Assembly: GCF_019891175.1 (NCBI RefSeq)
Contig: NZ_CP072600.1
Span: forward strand, 3,844,001-3,908,000
DNA from: Leptothermofonsia sichuanensis E412
GTDB lineage: Bacteria; Cyanobacteriota; Cyanobacteriia; Leptolyngbyales; Leptolyngbyaceae
DNA: 64,000 bases
Direction of reading: 5' to 3'
The notes under the pieces are model-generated. The model was not told the origin of the DNA, searched no databases, and saw only the letters and a program-made list of their open reading frames with translations. The position numbers were made by a program, and so were the translations under genes. Positions 37,272-46,984 of the stretch are shown here, piece after piece (position 1 is the first letter of the stretch; the number at the start of each line of letters is the position of its first letter).

Positions 37272-38528
37272 ATGACAATGAATAATCCAACCAATCATCT
37301 AAACAACCCTCGCCAGTTTTCCTGGAAAAAACCAGCGATTTTCCTGATGTTGCCTCTAGTTGGAGCCGGAATGGCTGTAGCAGGCGATCGCCTGCTGTCA
37401 TCCGGTTTTCCGCCCAGTCAACCGGCAATTGCCCAGACCCTGGACAGGGGGGCTGTAGCTCAGGCACCCAGCAGAGGCAGCGGGCTGCTCTCAACCACTG
37501 ACCCGAACTTCATCGTCAATGTGGTCGAGCAGGTGGGTCCTGCCGTCGTCCGAATTGACTCCTCCCGCACAGTGCAGACGCGAGTTCCTCCCATCTTCAA
37601 TGATCCATTCTTTCGACAATTCTTTGGCTCCGATATCCCAACGCCGCCGTCCAGCCGCGTGCAGCAGGGAACAGGTTCAGGTTTTATTATCAAATCCGAT
37701 GGTCTGGTGCTGACCAATGCCCATGTGGTCAGTGGTGCAGACACGGTGACTGTGAAACTCAGAGATGGACGAGAATTTCGCGGTAAGGTACTGGGCACAG
37801 ATACCCTGACTGATGTTGCCGTCATTAAGATTGATGCCAACAATCTGCCCACGGTTACGCTGGGTAATTCAGATTCTCTGCGACCAGGGGAATGGGCGAT
37901 TGCGATCGGGAACCCCCTGGGGCTGGACAATACCGTGACGGTTGGCATTATCAGTGCCACAGGTCGCCGCAGTTCTCAGGTGGGGGTTCCTGATAAACGG
38001 GTCGGGTTCATCCAAACCGACGCTGCCATTAACCCCGGTAACTCTGGAGGCCCCCTGTTGAACCAGCGTGGACAGGTGATTGGAATGAACACTGCCATCA
38101 TTGGCGGTGCTCAGGGCCTGGGCTTTGCCATTCCCGTGAATACGGCTCAGAAGATTGCAAATCAGCTCATTGCCAAAGGGAGGGTAGACCATCCCTATCT
38201 GGGCATTCAGATGACAACACTGACTCCTGAACTGAAGGATCAGGTCAACCGCTCGAATGAGATTGGCGTCACTGTCCAGGATCAGGAGGGCGTTCTGATC
38301 GTGCGTGTAATGCGGGACTCTCCAGCCGCCAGAGCCGGGTTCAGGATTGGTGATGTGATCAAAAAAATCAATGGTCAGCCTGTAAAATCGGCTGATGAAG
38401 TGCAACAGGCAGTAGAGCGTGCTTCCATTGGTGGTACCTTACAGGTAGAGTTGAGTCGTAACGGACGATCCGTTGCACTCTCCGTTCAGCCGGGTGCGTT
38501 TCCCACCAGAACGGCTCAGAATGAGTAG
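37272..38528 (+). CDS. HtrA/Deg-family serine protease
   Basis: The product is 418 aa from the ATG at 37272; a TTG at 37233 gives 13 extra codons. A signal anchor at about 20-40 is followed by a Gln/Ala-rich linker. The catalytic triad is His151 (TNAHVV), Asp181 (LTDVAVIKID) and Ser258 (NPGNSGGPLL). A single PDZ domain fills the C-terminus (about 310-410). It degrades or refolds damaged proteins in the periplasm or lumen. It is one of the HhoA/HhoB/HtrA paralogs, but which one is not clear. Confidence 0.93.
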   Translation: MTMNNPTNHLNNPRQFSWKKPAIFLMLPLVGAGMAVAGDRLLSSGFPPSQPAIAQTLDRGAVAQAPSRGSGLLSTTDPNFIVNVVEQVGPAVVRIDSSRTVQTRVPPIFNDPFFRQFFGSDIPTPPSSRVQQGTGSGFIIKSDGLVLTNAHVVSGADTVTVKLRDGREFRGKVLGTDTLTDVAVIKIDANNLPTVTLGNSDSLRPGEWAIAIGNPLGLDNTVTVGIISATGRRSSQVGVPDKRVGFIQTDAAINPGNSGGPLLNQRGQVIGMNTAIIGGAQGLGFAIPVNTAQKIANQLIAKGRVDHPYLGIQMTTLTPELKDQVNRSNEIGVTVQDQEGVLIVRVMRDSPAARAGFRIGDVIKKINGQPVKSADEVQQAVERASIGGTLQVELSRNGRSVALSVQPGAFPTRTAQNE

Positions 38529-38556
38529 ATGATTGGTTGTTAGCGGGTCCACGCCT

Positions 38557-39093
38557 ATGGCTGAAATTCTATCGGTGATTGAGTTGGGGAATTCGATCCT
38601 GCGTCAGCGATCGCGTCCTGTCGGGGATCTTCATCATCGACGGATTCAGACCCTGGTTGACAATTTGATGGCGACGCTAAGCAATACCAATGGGGTTGGA
38701 ATTGCAGCCCCACAGGTTGCTCAATCTGAGCGGTTGTTTATCGTCGCCTCTCGCCCCAATCCCCGCTACCCCAACGCGCCGGAGATGGAACCCACAGTCA
38801 TGATCAACCCTCGCATCCTGGCCCATTCTGAGCAGGTGGTGAAAGGATGGGAGGGTTGCCTCAGCGTTCCAGGAATCCGGGGTCTGGTTCCCAGGTATCA
38901 GGCCATTGAAGTTGAATATATTGGGCGCGACGGCAGCCAGCACCGGCAGGAGTTGACCGACTTTGTTGCCCGCATCTTTCAGCATGAGCTGGATCATTTG
39001 AATGGGATTGTCTTTCTGGATCGGGTGGAAAGCACCCTGGATCTGATTTCTGAGAAGGAGTTCCAGGCGCAGATGGCTCAAACAAATTCCTGA
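38557..39093 (+). CDS. def: Peptide deformylase
   Basis: The product is 178 aa from the ATG at 38557. It removes the formyl group from the first Met of new proteins. The three motifs are NGVGIAAPQVAQ, EGCLSVPG and FQHELDHLNG, with the metal bound by the Cys and two His. It lies 28 bp after the HtrA gene on the same strand and is probably co-transcribed. Confidence 0.95.
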   Translation: MAEILSVIELGNSILRQRSRPVGDLHHRRIQTLVDNLMATLSNTNGVGIAAPQVAQSERLFIVASRPNPRYPNAPEMEPTVMINPRILAHSEQVVKGWEGCLSVPGIRGLVPRYQAIEVEYIGRDGSQHRQELTDFVARIFQHELDHLNGIVFLDRVESTLDLISEKEFQAQMAQTNS

Positions 39094-39207
39094 ACAAAGA
39101 CATCAGGAATACCCGCTTGCTTTGTGTCCTTTGTGCCTTTGTAGTTATTTCCACAGGGGATTAAATCCTCGATTCCAGGATTGCTGTATTCTGTGATGCC
39201 GCAATGG

Positions 39208-39579
39208 CTATTGAAAAAAGAGATAACGGAACCCGATCGCAAACAGGAAAATACCATACAACTTCTTCATGGTTTCACTGGTGATAAAAGGCTGATTGGC
39301 AAATAAGGCCCCAAAAAAGTTACCAATTACCAGCCCCAGCGCAATCACCAGGGCATGTTTAAAGTTGAGGTTGCCGCTACGGTAGTAGACAAGGGCCGCT
39401 AACAGCCCTATGGGCAGAATCTGGGCAGCGATCGAGGTTCCAGTGGCAAACTTTTGATCCATTCCCATCAGCAGCACCATTGCCGGGACCATAATTGCCC
39501 CACCACCAATGCCAAACATTCCACCTGCGACACCCGCTGTCAGACCAATGACTAAAAGTTGAATCAGTAAAACAGACAT
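39208..39579 (-). CDS. TauE/SafE-family permease (half-length)
   Basis: The product is 123 aa with four hydrophobic helices. The motif GVAGGMFGIGGGAIMVPAMV identifies the TauE/SafE anion exporter family. At about half the size of full-length members it would need to dimerise, as known for short members. It follows cupS on the same strand after a 135-bp gap. Substrate candidates are sulfite or organosulfonates; no specific one is supported. Confidence 0.85.
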   Translation of the reverse strand: MSVLLIQLLVIGLTAGVAGGMFGIGGGAIMVPAMVLLMGMDQKFATGTSIAAQILPIGLLAALVYYRSGNLNFKHALVIALGLVIGNFFGALFANQPFITSETMKKLYGIFLFAIGFRYLFFQ

Positions 39580-39714
39580 ATCTCTTCCTTACTTACTTCT
39601 ACCGAAGTTAAAACTTCAGTCCGAAATTAGAACCCCAGTATTGTAAGGCGAGGTTTGTGCCATTGTCGTACTCATCAACACGGTTGGAGGGGGTGAATGA
39701 TGGATAGAAGCCAG

Positions 39715-40116
39715 TCACCCCATTAAGATGACTCGCTCCAGAACATGAATGATACCGTTATCAGCCTCGATATCTGCTGCAAGAACAGTTGCATTTTTAA
39801 CTTCAAACTGGTTAGAGGCATGAATGGGGATTGGGGATCCTTCAACCGAAATAACCTCACCAAGTTGTGCCAGATCTGCCCGGGTCAGCTTACCGGGAAC
39901 AACGTGATAGGTCAGAATCCGGGTGAGTTGAGGAATATTCTGCACCAGCGTTTGAATGGTTCCGGGGGGAAGTTTGGCGAATGCATCGTCGTTGGGAGCA
40001 AACACCGTAAAAGGACCGGGACCTTTGAGGGTTTCAACCAGGCCAGCAGCCTGTACAGCGGTTACCAGCGTTTGAAAAGTGCCTGCACTGACGGCAATAT
40101 CAACAATATCTGCCAT
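39715..40116 (-). CDS. cupS: CupS, fasciclin-domain protein of the NDH-1MS complex
   Basis: The product is 133 aa, a single fasciclin (FAS1) domain with no signal peptide. The H1 box is [19 protein letters not shown], and the H2 region is [14 protein letters not shown]. In cyanobacteria the fourth gene of the ndhF3-ndhD3-cupA operon encodes such a protein, and the order matches exactly. CupS is a small subunit of the high-affinity CO2-uptake complex. A family C repeat separates it from cupA. Confidence 0.88.
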   Translation of the reverse strand: MADIVDIAVSAGTFQTLVTAVQAAGLVETLKGPGPFTVFAPNDDAFAKLPPGTIQTLVQNIPQLTRILTYHVVPGKLTRADLAQLGEVISVEGSPIPIHASNQFEVKNATVLAADIEADNGIIHVLERVILMG

Positions 40117-40143
40117 TGAACTAACGTTGTGAGTAAAGAATGA

Positions 40144-40243
40144 GTACAGCAGGGACAGGAGGACAGGAGACAGGGAATAAAGGATGATGGAATCAGGTTT
40201 TAAGCTTTCTAGCCTGCACTGACTTGAATGGCGACTGGTATAG
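40144..40243. repeat. Family C element (copy C2) between cupA and cupS
   Basis: It starts acagcagggacaggaggaca and continues through atgatggaatcaggttttaa to gcgactggtatag. It lies inside the CO2-uptake operon and lengthens the cupA-cupS spacer. Confidence 0.7.
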
Positions 40244-40299
40244 AAATGGATTGGAGTGAGGTAGGTCGATTGTTTTTGGGGAGTCCTGGTCTGCCCGGG

Positions 40300-41610
40300 T
40301 TAACGGTAATCCTGACGTTGAATGTCGCGTAAGCGGGCTTCTGGACGTTTGAAGCGATCCAGTTGGTGCTCAAAAAACTGGCGATTTGCCATGAGATGAT
40401 CTGGATTTGGGTCGTCCAGTGGATATAGCAGGGCAGTGCGCAATGCTTGAATCACAGCGGATGTGACATTGTACATCGATCGCTGGAAGCTGATTCCCAA
40501 CTGAATCAACATATCGTCCTCTCCGCGACAGTGCTGCTTGTAGTAATCCACCAGATAAGGGGGAAGGAAGTGCAGCATATCCTGCATGAGCAGTGTGGGG
40601 GGAATGCCAGCCGTACCAACCGGGAACACATCGGCGTAGAGGATGCCGTAGTGAAAGTCTTTCTGGTCCGTGGGCACCTGTTTTGCCTGAGCGTTGTAGG
40701 ACTTAGTGCCCCGGAATGGGGATGTGCGGTAGAAAACCGCTTCAACATACGGTAAGGCGGCTTCATAGAGCCACATAAACCCCTTAGACTTGGGAATAAT
40801 TTCGTAGCATTCATTCCCAATGTAAAGATGGTGGTAAATGGGACGACCAGCGATCGCAAAAATGCCATTGACTAAAAAGTTCATGGCATCGGGGACGCTG
40901 GTGAACTTGCCTTCATCATAAAGGTCAGACATTTCAAAGAAGACCGGTGCCATGACTTCCCAGAACAACCCCAGATTAGCGTAGTAGGAAAGTTCCCGGA
41001 CTTGCTCGATGAACATATCTGGGAAAAGCCTGTAAAGCCCCAACATGAAGGGATTTCCCTTAAAATAGGCCCGAATTGCCCGGTCGGCATTGGCTTTATA
41101 TTCATCAGTGTCAAGATAGGCATCAAATTGATTGACTGGCGCATACATATGTCGATGCCAGAGCATTGCCCGCATACAGGCTTCTGCAAACTCCATATTG
41201 ATGCGATCATGCCACAGATGGTGGAACAACTTGGGTAACTTCCGATTGACTTCCCCCTTTTCCATAAATTCCAGCAATTCTGGATGAGCCGTCGCTTCTC
41301 CCCGCCAGATGCGTAAATCAGCATCGTCTCCAGCATAGTGATTGTGCAACTCCAGATACTCCCTGGGTAAGAAGTATTTGAAAGCAGGCAGGGGGTTTAA
41401 GAAGACGCGCTCGGCAATATAGAGCAAATCTCGCCAGTAAAAATCCATTGGCACGGCATAGGCTTTATAAATGCCAATAATTTGCATGAGATTTTCGGGG
41501 GTGTCCGGTAACATTGACCCACCGGCTTCCAGGCGGTGAACAATATCTGCGAACTCATGGGTGGACGGTGGAAGCTTTGTCGGAGAGGGTGAAACGAGGG
41601 TGGTTGTCAT
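40300..41610 (-). CDS. cupA: CO2 hydration protein CupA (ChpY)
   Basis: The product is 436 aa. It is soluble and belongs to the CO2 hydration protein family. With NDH-1 it converts CO2 to bicarbonate in the cytoplasm at alkaline pockets of the thylakoid membrane. The His-rich segment KLFHHLWHDRINME at residues 127-140 is where structural work placed the Zn site. cupA rather than cupB is chosen because cupS follows and ndhD3/ndhF3 precede. It starts 71 bp after ndhD3 stops. Confidence 0.92.
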   Translation of the reverse strand: MTTTLVSPSPTKLPPSTHEFADIVHRLEAGGSMLPDTPENLMQIIGIYKAYAVPMDFYWRDLLYIAERVFLNPLPAFKYFLPREYLELHNHYAGDDADLRIWRGEATAHPELLEFMEKGEVNRKLPKLFHHLWHDRINMEFAEACMRAMLWHRHMYAPVNQFDAYLDTDEYKANADRAIRAYFKGNPFMLGLYRLFPDMFIEQVRELSYYANLGLFWEVMAPVFFEMSDLYDEGKFTSVPDAMNFLVNGIFAIAGRPIYHHLYIGNECYEIIPKSKGFMWLYEAALPYVEAVFYRTSPFRGTKSYNAQAKQVPTDQKDFHYGILYADVFPVGTAGIPPTLLMQDMLHFLPPYLVDYYKQHCRGEDDMLIQLGISFQRSMYNVTSAVIQALRTALLYPLDDPNPDHLMANRQFFEHQLDRFKRPEARLRDIQRQDYR

Positions 41611-41681
41611 ATGGGCAGAGGGTATCGCAAGGGACAGAAGACTGAAAATTCGCCGCTACAGCACTGGCAGTCTGACAGAAG

Positions 41682-43184
41682 TTAGGGTGACAGTTCATTA
41701 CCAATGATTGCCACCTGTTCCATAGGATCTGGTGGAACGGCTGCAACCATTGCAGTGGTCGTAGATTCGCTCCACCGTACTAACCAGGTAGGTTGAATGC
41801 CTAAAAACAGAATGGTAATTGCCAGAATCAGGGCTGGAACCCGCTCTCGCCATTCGACCTTGGGGAAATAGGCGATCGCATTGTCCAGCTTACCGAAGCA
41901 GGTGCGGTTGAGCAAAATCACGAAATAAACCGCCGTCAATCCGCTAGCAACCACACACAGTAGGGTCTGCCAGGGAAAGACACTGTAGCTGCCCTGGAAT
42001 ACCAGAAACTCTGCAACAAAGCCAACCAGTCCAGGAATTCCAGCACTTGCCATGCCACTCAAAACCAGCAAGGCGCTTACCAGAGGGAGTCCTCGAATGG
42101 GATTCATTAGCCCGTTCAACACATCCAATTCACGGGTTCCCACTTTGACTTCAATGACACCCACCAGGTGAAAGAGGATTGCCAGAATCAAACCATGGGC
42201 AACCATCTGAGCTACAGCTCCTACCAGACTAAGCTCTGTCAGAGCGGCTCCTCCCAGGAGGATGTAACCCATATGCCCAATGGAACTGTAAGCCACCATC
42301 CGCTTAATATCTTTTTGTGCGATTGCAACCATCGCTCCATACAGCACACTGATCGTTGCCCAGGTTGCCAGTCCTGGTGCCAGGGTTGCCCAGGCTTCAG
42401 GAAACAGCCCTAATCCAAATCGGAAAATTCCATAAGTTCCCAATTTTGCCAGAACCCCGCCCAACAAAATGACGACGGGGGAAGAGGCCGCCACATAGGT
42501 ATCTGGCAACCAGGTATGCAGGGGAACCAGAGGAATTTTGATCCCAAATCCAATCAGCAGTACAGTCAGGAGCAGAATTTGCAATCCTAACGGGAGTGCT
42601 TGACCGGCTAGAGACTCATAGGCGAAGTTGGAAGCGCCTGTCAACCAGATTAATCCTAAAAATGCAGCCAGGATCAGTGCCCCAGAAAGGGCTGTATAGA
42701 GGAGGAACTTGGTGGCCGCATAGACGCGATTTCCGCCCCCCCAGATCGAAATCAGCAGGTAAAACGGTATCAGTTCCACCTCATAGAACAGGAAAAACAA
42801 CAGCAAATTTTGTGCCAGAAATGCGCCTGCACCCCCCCCACTGACCAGCAGGATGAGCGCATAAAACAGGCGGGGGCGCTGGGTCTGTTCGCTGCTGCTG
42901 TAGATCGCAATCCAGGTTAAAAAACTATTTAAAGCTAACAGGGGTAATGACAGCCCATCGACGCCCAGGTTGTAATTTAACCCCAACGGCGTAAGCCAGA
43001 GAATATCTTCTCGTAACTGAACCAACGGGCTGCTAAAGTCAAACTGGTTCACTAACCAGAGCGTCCAGAGGAGCACCATACCGCTGACTATCAACGTAAT
43101 CAGCTTCAACCGGGAAACCGGTAGGGGTAAGAACCCAATTGCGATCGCGCCTAAAACTGGAAACCAGATCAGTGTACTGAGCAT
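41682..43184 (-). CDS. ndhD3: NADH dehydrogenase-like subunit NdhD3
   Basis: The product is 500 aa with about 14 transmembrane helices of the antiporter-like family. Conserved motifs include FFLFYEVELIPFYLLI, LVPLHTWLPDTYVAASSPVV and DIKRMVAYSSIGHMGYILLG. Lys and Glu in these helices form the proton path. The number 3 comes from the operon context (ndhF3 before, cupA and cupS after), not from sequence comparison. Confidence 0.93.
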   Translation of the reverse strand: MLSTLIWFPVLGAIAIGFLPLPVSRLKLITLIVSGMVLLWTLWLVNQFDFSSPLVQLREDILWLTPLGLNYNLGVDGLSLPLLALNSFLTWIAIYSSSEQTQRPRLFYALILLVSGGGAGAFLAQNLLLFFLFYEVELIPFYLLISIWGGGNRVYAATKFLLYTALSGALILAAFLGLIWLTGASNFAYESLAGQALPLGLQILLLTVLLIGFGIKIPLVPLHTWLPDTYVAASSPVVILLGGVLAKLGTYGIFRFGLGLFPEAWATLAPGLATWATISVLYGAMVAIAQKDIKRMVAYSSIGHMGYILLGGAALTELSLVGAVAQMVAHGLILAILFHLVGVIEVKVGTRELDVLNGLMNPIRGLPLVSALLVLSGMASAGIPGLVGFVAEFLVFQGSYSVFPWQTLLCVVASGLTAVYFVILLNRTCFGKLDNAIAYFPKVEWRERVPALILAITILFLGIQPTWLVRWSESTTTAMVAAVPPDPMEQVAIIGNELSP

Positions 43185-43259
43185 AGAATAGGAGATTTAT
43201 AGCAGGGACAAGGGGAAAGGGAATATAAGACAGAGAAGGACAGAATGCCTGACCTGTAA

Positions 43260-45125
43260 CTAATGACCTGTGAAGGTGAGAAAAAGGGATGAAATGAAGG
43301 ACCAGCTCATGGCAATAGCGATCGCCACACTACCTAAGGCGATGGTCAAAATGTAAAACTGGCTTTGTCCAGTGTTGCCATATTTGAGAGCCTCACCACT
43401 AAAAAGGGAAGCCAATCCTACTAAATTCACAACGCCATCAATAATGAAGCGATCAAACCAATCTGTAATTCGAGACGCCCAATCCACACTGAAGACAATA
43501 CTGGAACGATACAAGGTTGGCGTATAGAGATCATAGGCAAAGAAGTTTTGCAATTGACGCCAGGGAAGTTGAATTGGCTTGGGTATCATTTGACCTACAT
43601 AAACGATTGCACCGATACCGCAACCAGCAAGGCTGGACCATAGCAGCAGTAAGGCAACATCTTTGTTTAAGGTTGCCCAACTGGGTAAAAGCGAGAGGCT
43701 CTGAAGAATCAATGGTAAATGCAGAGCGAACCCCATCAGGACCATCATGGGCAGGGTAACGAGCCAGAAGTTTTCTGGCGATCGCTCAGTCATTTGTTTG
43801 GGTTGCCCGGCAAAGATGAGTCCAAACTCGCGCATCATGCTGAATGCTGTCAGCCCATTGACAAGCAGCAAAACGCTAAGCAGCCAGGGATGGCTCGTCC
43901 AAAGCCCGTCCGCTAACTTGAGCAATGCCCAGAACCCCCCTAATGGAGGCAACCCAATCAAGCCAGCCATCCCAACCAGATAGCAAATTCCCGAAATCGG
44001 GCGACGACTCCACAGCCCACCCAGTTGAGTTAAATCCTGGGTTATCGAGTTGAGGACAATCGAACCCGTACTCATGATCAGGAGTCCCTGGGCCAGAGCA
44101 TGGCTCAGAATCAATAAGAGTGCCGCTCCTGTGTGGCCCGTTCCAACAGCAATGAAGATCAGACCCATGTAAGTGCTCACCGTATAGGAGAGCGATCGCT
44201 TGATATCAATCTGGGCCATGGAAATGAGCGCACCCCCGATCGCAGTAACGGACCCAATCGCAATCATGGTGATTAATACAACCGGAGATAGTGCCAGCAC
44301 TGGCTCCAGCCTAATTAATACCCAGGCTCCGGTTGCCACCACCACTGAATTCCGCAGAATGGTGCTGGGTATTGGCCCTTCCATGGCCTCATCAAGCCAT
44401 AAATGCAATGGGAACTGAGCGCATTTGCCCATAGGACCAGCAATAAGTGCCAGTCCCAAAAGGGTGGCTGTCACTGGTTGCAATTCAGCCGTCTCCGCCC
44501 ACTGAGCCAATTCATTAAAATCCCAGGTGCCTGCCAGGGGATAAAGCGCCAGCACTCCCATCAGCAGAAACAGGTCGCCCACTCGCTTGGTCAGAAACGC
44601 ATCTCGCGCTCCTGTAACCACCAGGGATTGGTTTAGCCAGAACCCAACCAGCAGATAGGTGCCCAGGGTCAAAATTTCCAGCAGCATATAGCTGAAGAAC
44701 AGCGAGTTGCAAAGTATCAGGCTACACATTCCAGCTTCAAACAGCGCCAGAAGAGCGAAGAACCGCGCCCAGCCCCAATCCATTTCGAGATAGCCAACCG
44801 CATAAATCTGTGCCAGGAAATTCATTCCGGTCACCAATGTGGTTGCACCAATTGTCAGTGCAGAAACTTCTAGAGGAATGGTGAGATGCAGCCCGGCAAC
44901 TTGAAGCCAGGAAATCTCTAAATAGTGGGGTGGCTGCTGCCAGACTGCTGGAAAGGCAAATGTTCCATGCAGCAGAGCAAGGAACGTGGTCAACAGATTC
45001 ACGTAGCCTGCGGGGCGAGGTCCTGTGCGACGAATAATTCCAGGTGACCAGGGCAACGTGAGCAGCATTCCCACTAAGGGGTAGCAGGGTATCAACCAGA
45101 ATGTTTCTGCAAAAAACGAGGTCAT
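43260..45125 (-). CDS. ndhF3: NADH dehydrogenase-like subunit NdhF3
   Basis: The product is 621 aa with many membrane helices and the NuoL/NdhF hallmark segments LLLEILTLGTYLLVGFWL, FPLHLWLDEAMEGPIPST and MAQIDIKRSLSYTVSTYMGL. It carries the CO2-uptake proton channel with NdhD3 and holds CupA. It is the first gene of the operon. A 6-4-6 dyad at 45213-45228 in its upstream region could bind the LysR-type regulator of this operon. Confidence 0.93.
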   Translation of the reverse strand: MTSFFAETFWLIPCYPLVGMLLTLPWSPGIIRRTGPRPAGYVNLLTTFLALLHGTFAFPAVWQQPPHYLEISWLQVAGLHLTIPLEVSALTIGATTLVTGMNFLAQIYAVGYLEMDWGWARFFALLALFEAGMCSLILCNSLFFSYMLLEILTLGTYLLVGFWLNQSLVVTGARDAFLTKRVGDLFLLMGVLALYPLAGTWDFNELAQWAETAELQPVTATLLGLALIAGPMGKCAQFPLHLWLDEAMEGPIPSTILRNSVVVATGAWVLIRLEPVLALSPVVLITMIAIGSVTAIGGALISMAQIDIKRSLSYTVSTYMGLIFIAVGTGHTGAALLLILSHALAQGLLIMSTGSIVLNSITQDLTQLGGLWSRRPISGICYLVGMAGLIGLPPLGGFWALLKLADGLWTSHPWLLSVLLLVNGLTAFSMMREFGLIFAGQPKQMTERSPENFWLVTLPMMVLMGFALHLPLILQSLSLLPSWATLNKDVALLLLWSSLAGCGIGAIVYVGQMIPKPIQLPWRQLQNFFAYDLYTPTLYRSSIVFSVDWASRITDWFDRFIIDGVVNLVGLASLFSGEALKYGNTGQSQFYILTIALGSVAIAIAMSWSFISSLFLTFTGH

Positions 45126-45541
45126 GTCAGGCTCAAATCAAGGGGAATATGGAAAATGTGAGAATAGCAAGGGATTGCAACCCCTCCCTTGCCCAAGTTT
45201 TCAATCGAATTTATAGATAAAAATCTATGGTTTTTGATTTTCAATTTAATTCAATCAATACACGAATTATGAGATGACGCCTGTCAAAAAGTAAAGAACT
45301 ATTACATAGAGAAATCTAATCAGATAGTCTAATCTGCCCTTATATAGCAGGGGACAGGGAACAGGGGACGGGAAACAGGGGAGGAAGGATTAGGGGAAAA
45401 CACAGCGCTATTCCTTTGTGCCCTCTGTGTCTCTGTGGTGAAGATTCAGGTAATGCAATCCTCAATCTCCAGGCGAGAAATCAGTATCTGCGCGAAGACT
45501 ATCTGAAGTAGACCCAAAGCTCGTTCTCACGTTTCCCACTG
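45126..45541. other. Regulatory region upstream of ndhF3
   Basis: This 416-bp gap is AT-rich near ndhF3 and contains the dyad at 45213-45228. It also holds a partial family C repeat at about 45343-45398 and a partial family E palindrome at 45398-45440. Confidence 0.6.
45213..45228. promoter_or_regulatory. Candidate LysR-type operator before ndhF3
   Basis: atagat-aaaa-atctat is a perfect 6-4-6 dyad fitting the T-N11-A pattern of LysR regulators. It lies 88-103 bp upstream of the ndhF3 ATG. The homologous operon is controlled by NdhR (CcmR) in other cyanobacteria. The regulator gene is not in the window. Confidence 0.4.
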
Positions 45542-45857
45542 CTAATCTTCAATTACCTGACCTATTCGCTTCAAAATTTGTGAGGCCTGGTAGAGTTCTC
45601 GACTGGAGCCAAGTGGCGGTCTTCTTCGATTCCAACATCACCACCCAAAACTGATCCAATAACACCAGTACATCGATGCGCCCTTGCAATACTTCTTCTC
45701 CATCATCCAGGGTCAACTGGACTAAAACTTCTGCCCGCACTCGAAAGGGAGGATCATAAAAGCCTGCAATAGCCAGCAATGGGGATGCCAGCAATAAGGT
45801 GACGGTTCCTTCTGCCTCAGCCAGGGTGACAATCGCTTCAGGGATGGCAATTGACAT
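45542..45857 (-). pseudogene. Remnant of a PD-(D/E)XK nuclease-like gene
   Basis: An ORF of 102 codons from 45857 has the core FYDPPFRVRAEVLVQ, GRIDVLVLLDQFWVVMLESK, with the Asp and Glu-X-Lys of a PD-(D/E)XK fold. It resembles proteins often labelled restriction endonuclease subunit R in cyanobacteria, which run to about 200 aa. After ESKK the frame ends in unrelated residues. The +1 frame reads LYQASQILKRIGQVIED up to 45542, like the usual C-terminus. The centre seems deleted with a frameshift. Confidence 0.6.
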
Positions 45858-45990
45858 TGGGTATAGTACACGCTCTGCATCGGTTACGTTAATGGGGAGG
45901 GAGGATTGGCTCCTGGAATAAAAACCCGTTCAATTTAGAAAGCCGTTTCTAGAATAGTGTCAAATGTAAATTGACGGTTGGAGATCGGGC

Positions 45991-46842
45991 ATGGAAGCTC
46001 TCTATGCAATTCTAGGCTTTTTATTTGTAACGTTGGGATTTGCCACGGGATACGGAGTTTGGGAAAGACGAACCCGGCAAAAATCAGATGGGAGATCTCC
46101 CTTACCTGCGATCGAACGGCAGGTCGAACCTTCCTCAGTCTCTAGGGCACCCGGAATTGTGGCAGATGGGGAGCGCGCAGAAAAGACTGTCCATCTTCTT
46201 GAAACGGATGGGGTCGAAGAGGCTTCAATTGCAGCAATTGCTGCCGAGGGACCAGCGCCTACTCAGCCTCCAATCCCTCCTGAGCCAGAACCTTCTTCGG
46301 AGAAAGCGTTTATCCCCCAACCCATCATCCCCGATCCCTGGCTATCCCATCAGGAGCCTGTGGTCACTGAATCCGTCATTGCTCCTCCGGTTCTCGGTTC
46401 AACCCCACCAACGGTTGCGGACTCCGGTCTTGCCGTAACGGATGCCTTTGCCTTGCAAGAAAGAATTACCAGCCTGGGACATTCTGGACAGTTGCACCAT
46501 GCTGCCGCCCTGGTGCGGTATACCAACCATGCCAGTAGCGGTGTGCGGGCAGCCGTGGCAACCGCGCTTGGGAACCTGGCAATCAGACGTTCAGGAGCCA
46601 GTGTGGAATCCCTGATTCCGGTTTTAGGCAGATTAAGCCGGGACACCAAATCAGAGGTGCGTGTGGCTGCCGTGGCGGCTCTGGGTAAGATCCGATCGCC
46701 CAAAGTCCTCCCCTGGCTCCAGCGATCGCAACAGCAATCTGACCCACAAGTGAGAAAAGCGGCTACCACAGCCCTTCAGAATCTCAAACTGGTTTACCAG
46801 CCTAAAGCAAAATTGAAACCAGAAGTGAGAAAAAAAGGGTAA
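45991..46842 (+). CDS. Membrane-anchored HEAT-repeat protein
   Basis: The product is 283 aa. One N-terminal membrane helix (residues 5-24) is followed by a Pro/Glu-rich linker to about residue 145. The C-terminus then carries three to four HEAT-like repeats (SSGVRAAVATALGNLA, KSEVRVAAVAALGKI, DPQVRKAATTALQNL). Such solenoids bind partner proteins; here the partner is unknown. There are no catalytic motifs. It stands alone on the plus strand. Confidence 0.8.
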   Translation: MEALYAILGFLFVTLGFATGYGVWERRTRQKSDGRSPLPAIERQVEPSSVSRAPGIVADGERAEKTVHLLETDGVEEASIAAIAAEGPAPTQPPIPPEPEPSSEKAFIPQPIIPDPWLSHQEPVVTESVIAPPVLGSTPPTVADSGLAVTDAFALQERITSLGHSGQLHHAAALVRYTNHASSGVRAAVATALGNLAIRRSGASVESLIPVLGRLSRDTKSEVRVAAVAALGKIRSPKVLPWLQRSQQQSDPQVRKAATTALQNLKLVYQPKAKLKPEVRKKG

Positions 46843-46898
46843 GGCGTGAGGAATTCTAAGGATCGTGGATTGAATGAACTGGAAAAACTCAGGCACTT

Positions 46899-46958
46899 AC
46901 CACAGAGACACAGAGGGCACAGAGGAATAGCTTTGTGGTCTCCGTGCCTCTGTGGTGA
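46899..46958. repeat. Family E palindrome (copy E4)
   Basis: accacagagacacagagggc pairs with ggtctccgtgcctctgtggt. It is a complete copy lying between the convergent HEAT-repeat gene and the cobyrinate synthase gene. Confidence 0.8.
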
Positions 46959-46984
46959 CGTTTCAGGTGATAAAACCCTCATTC

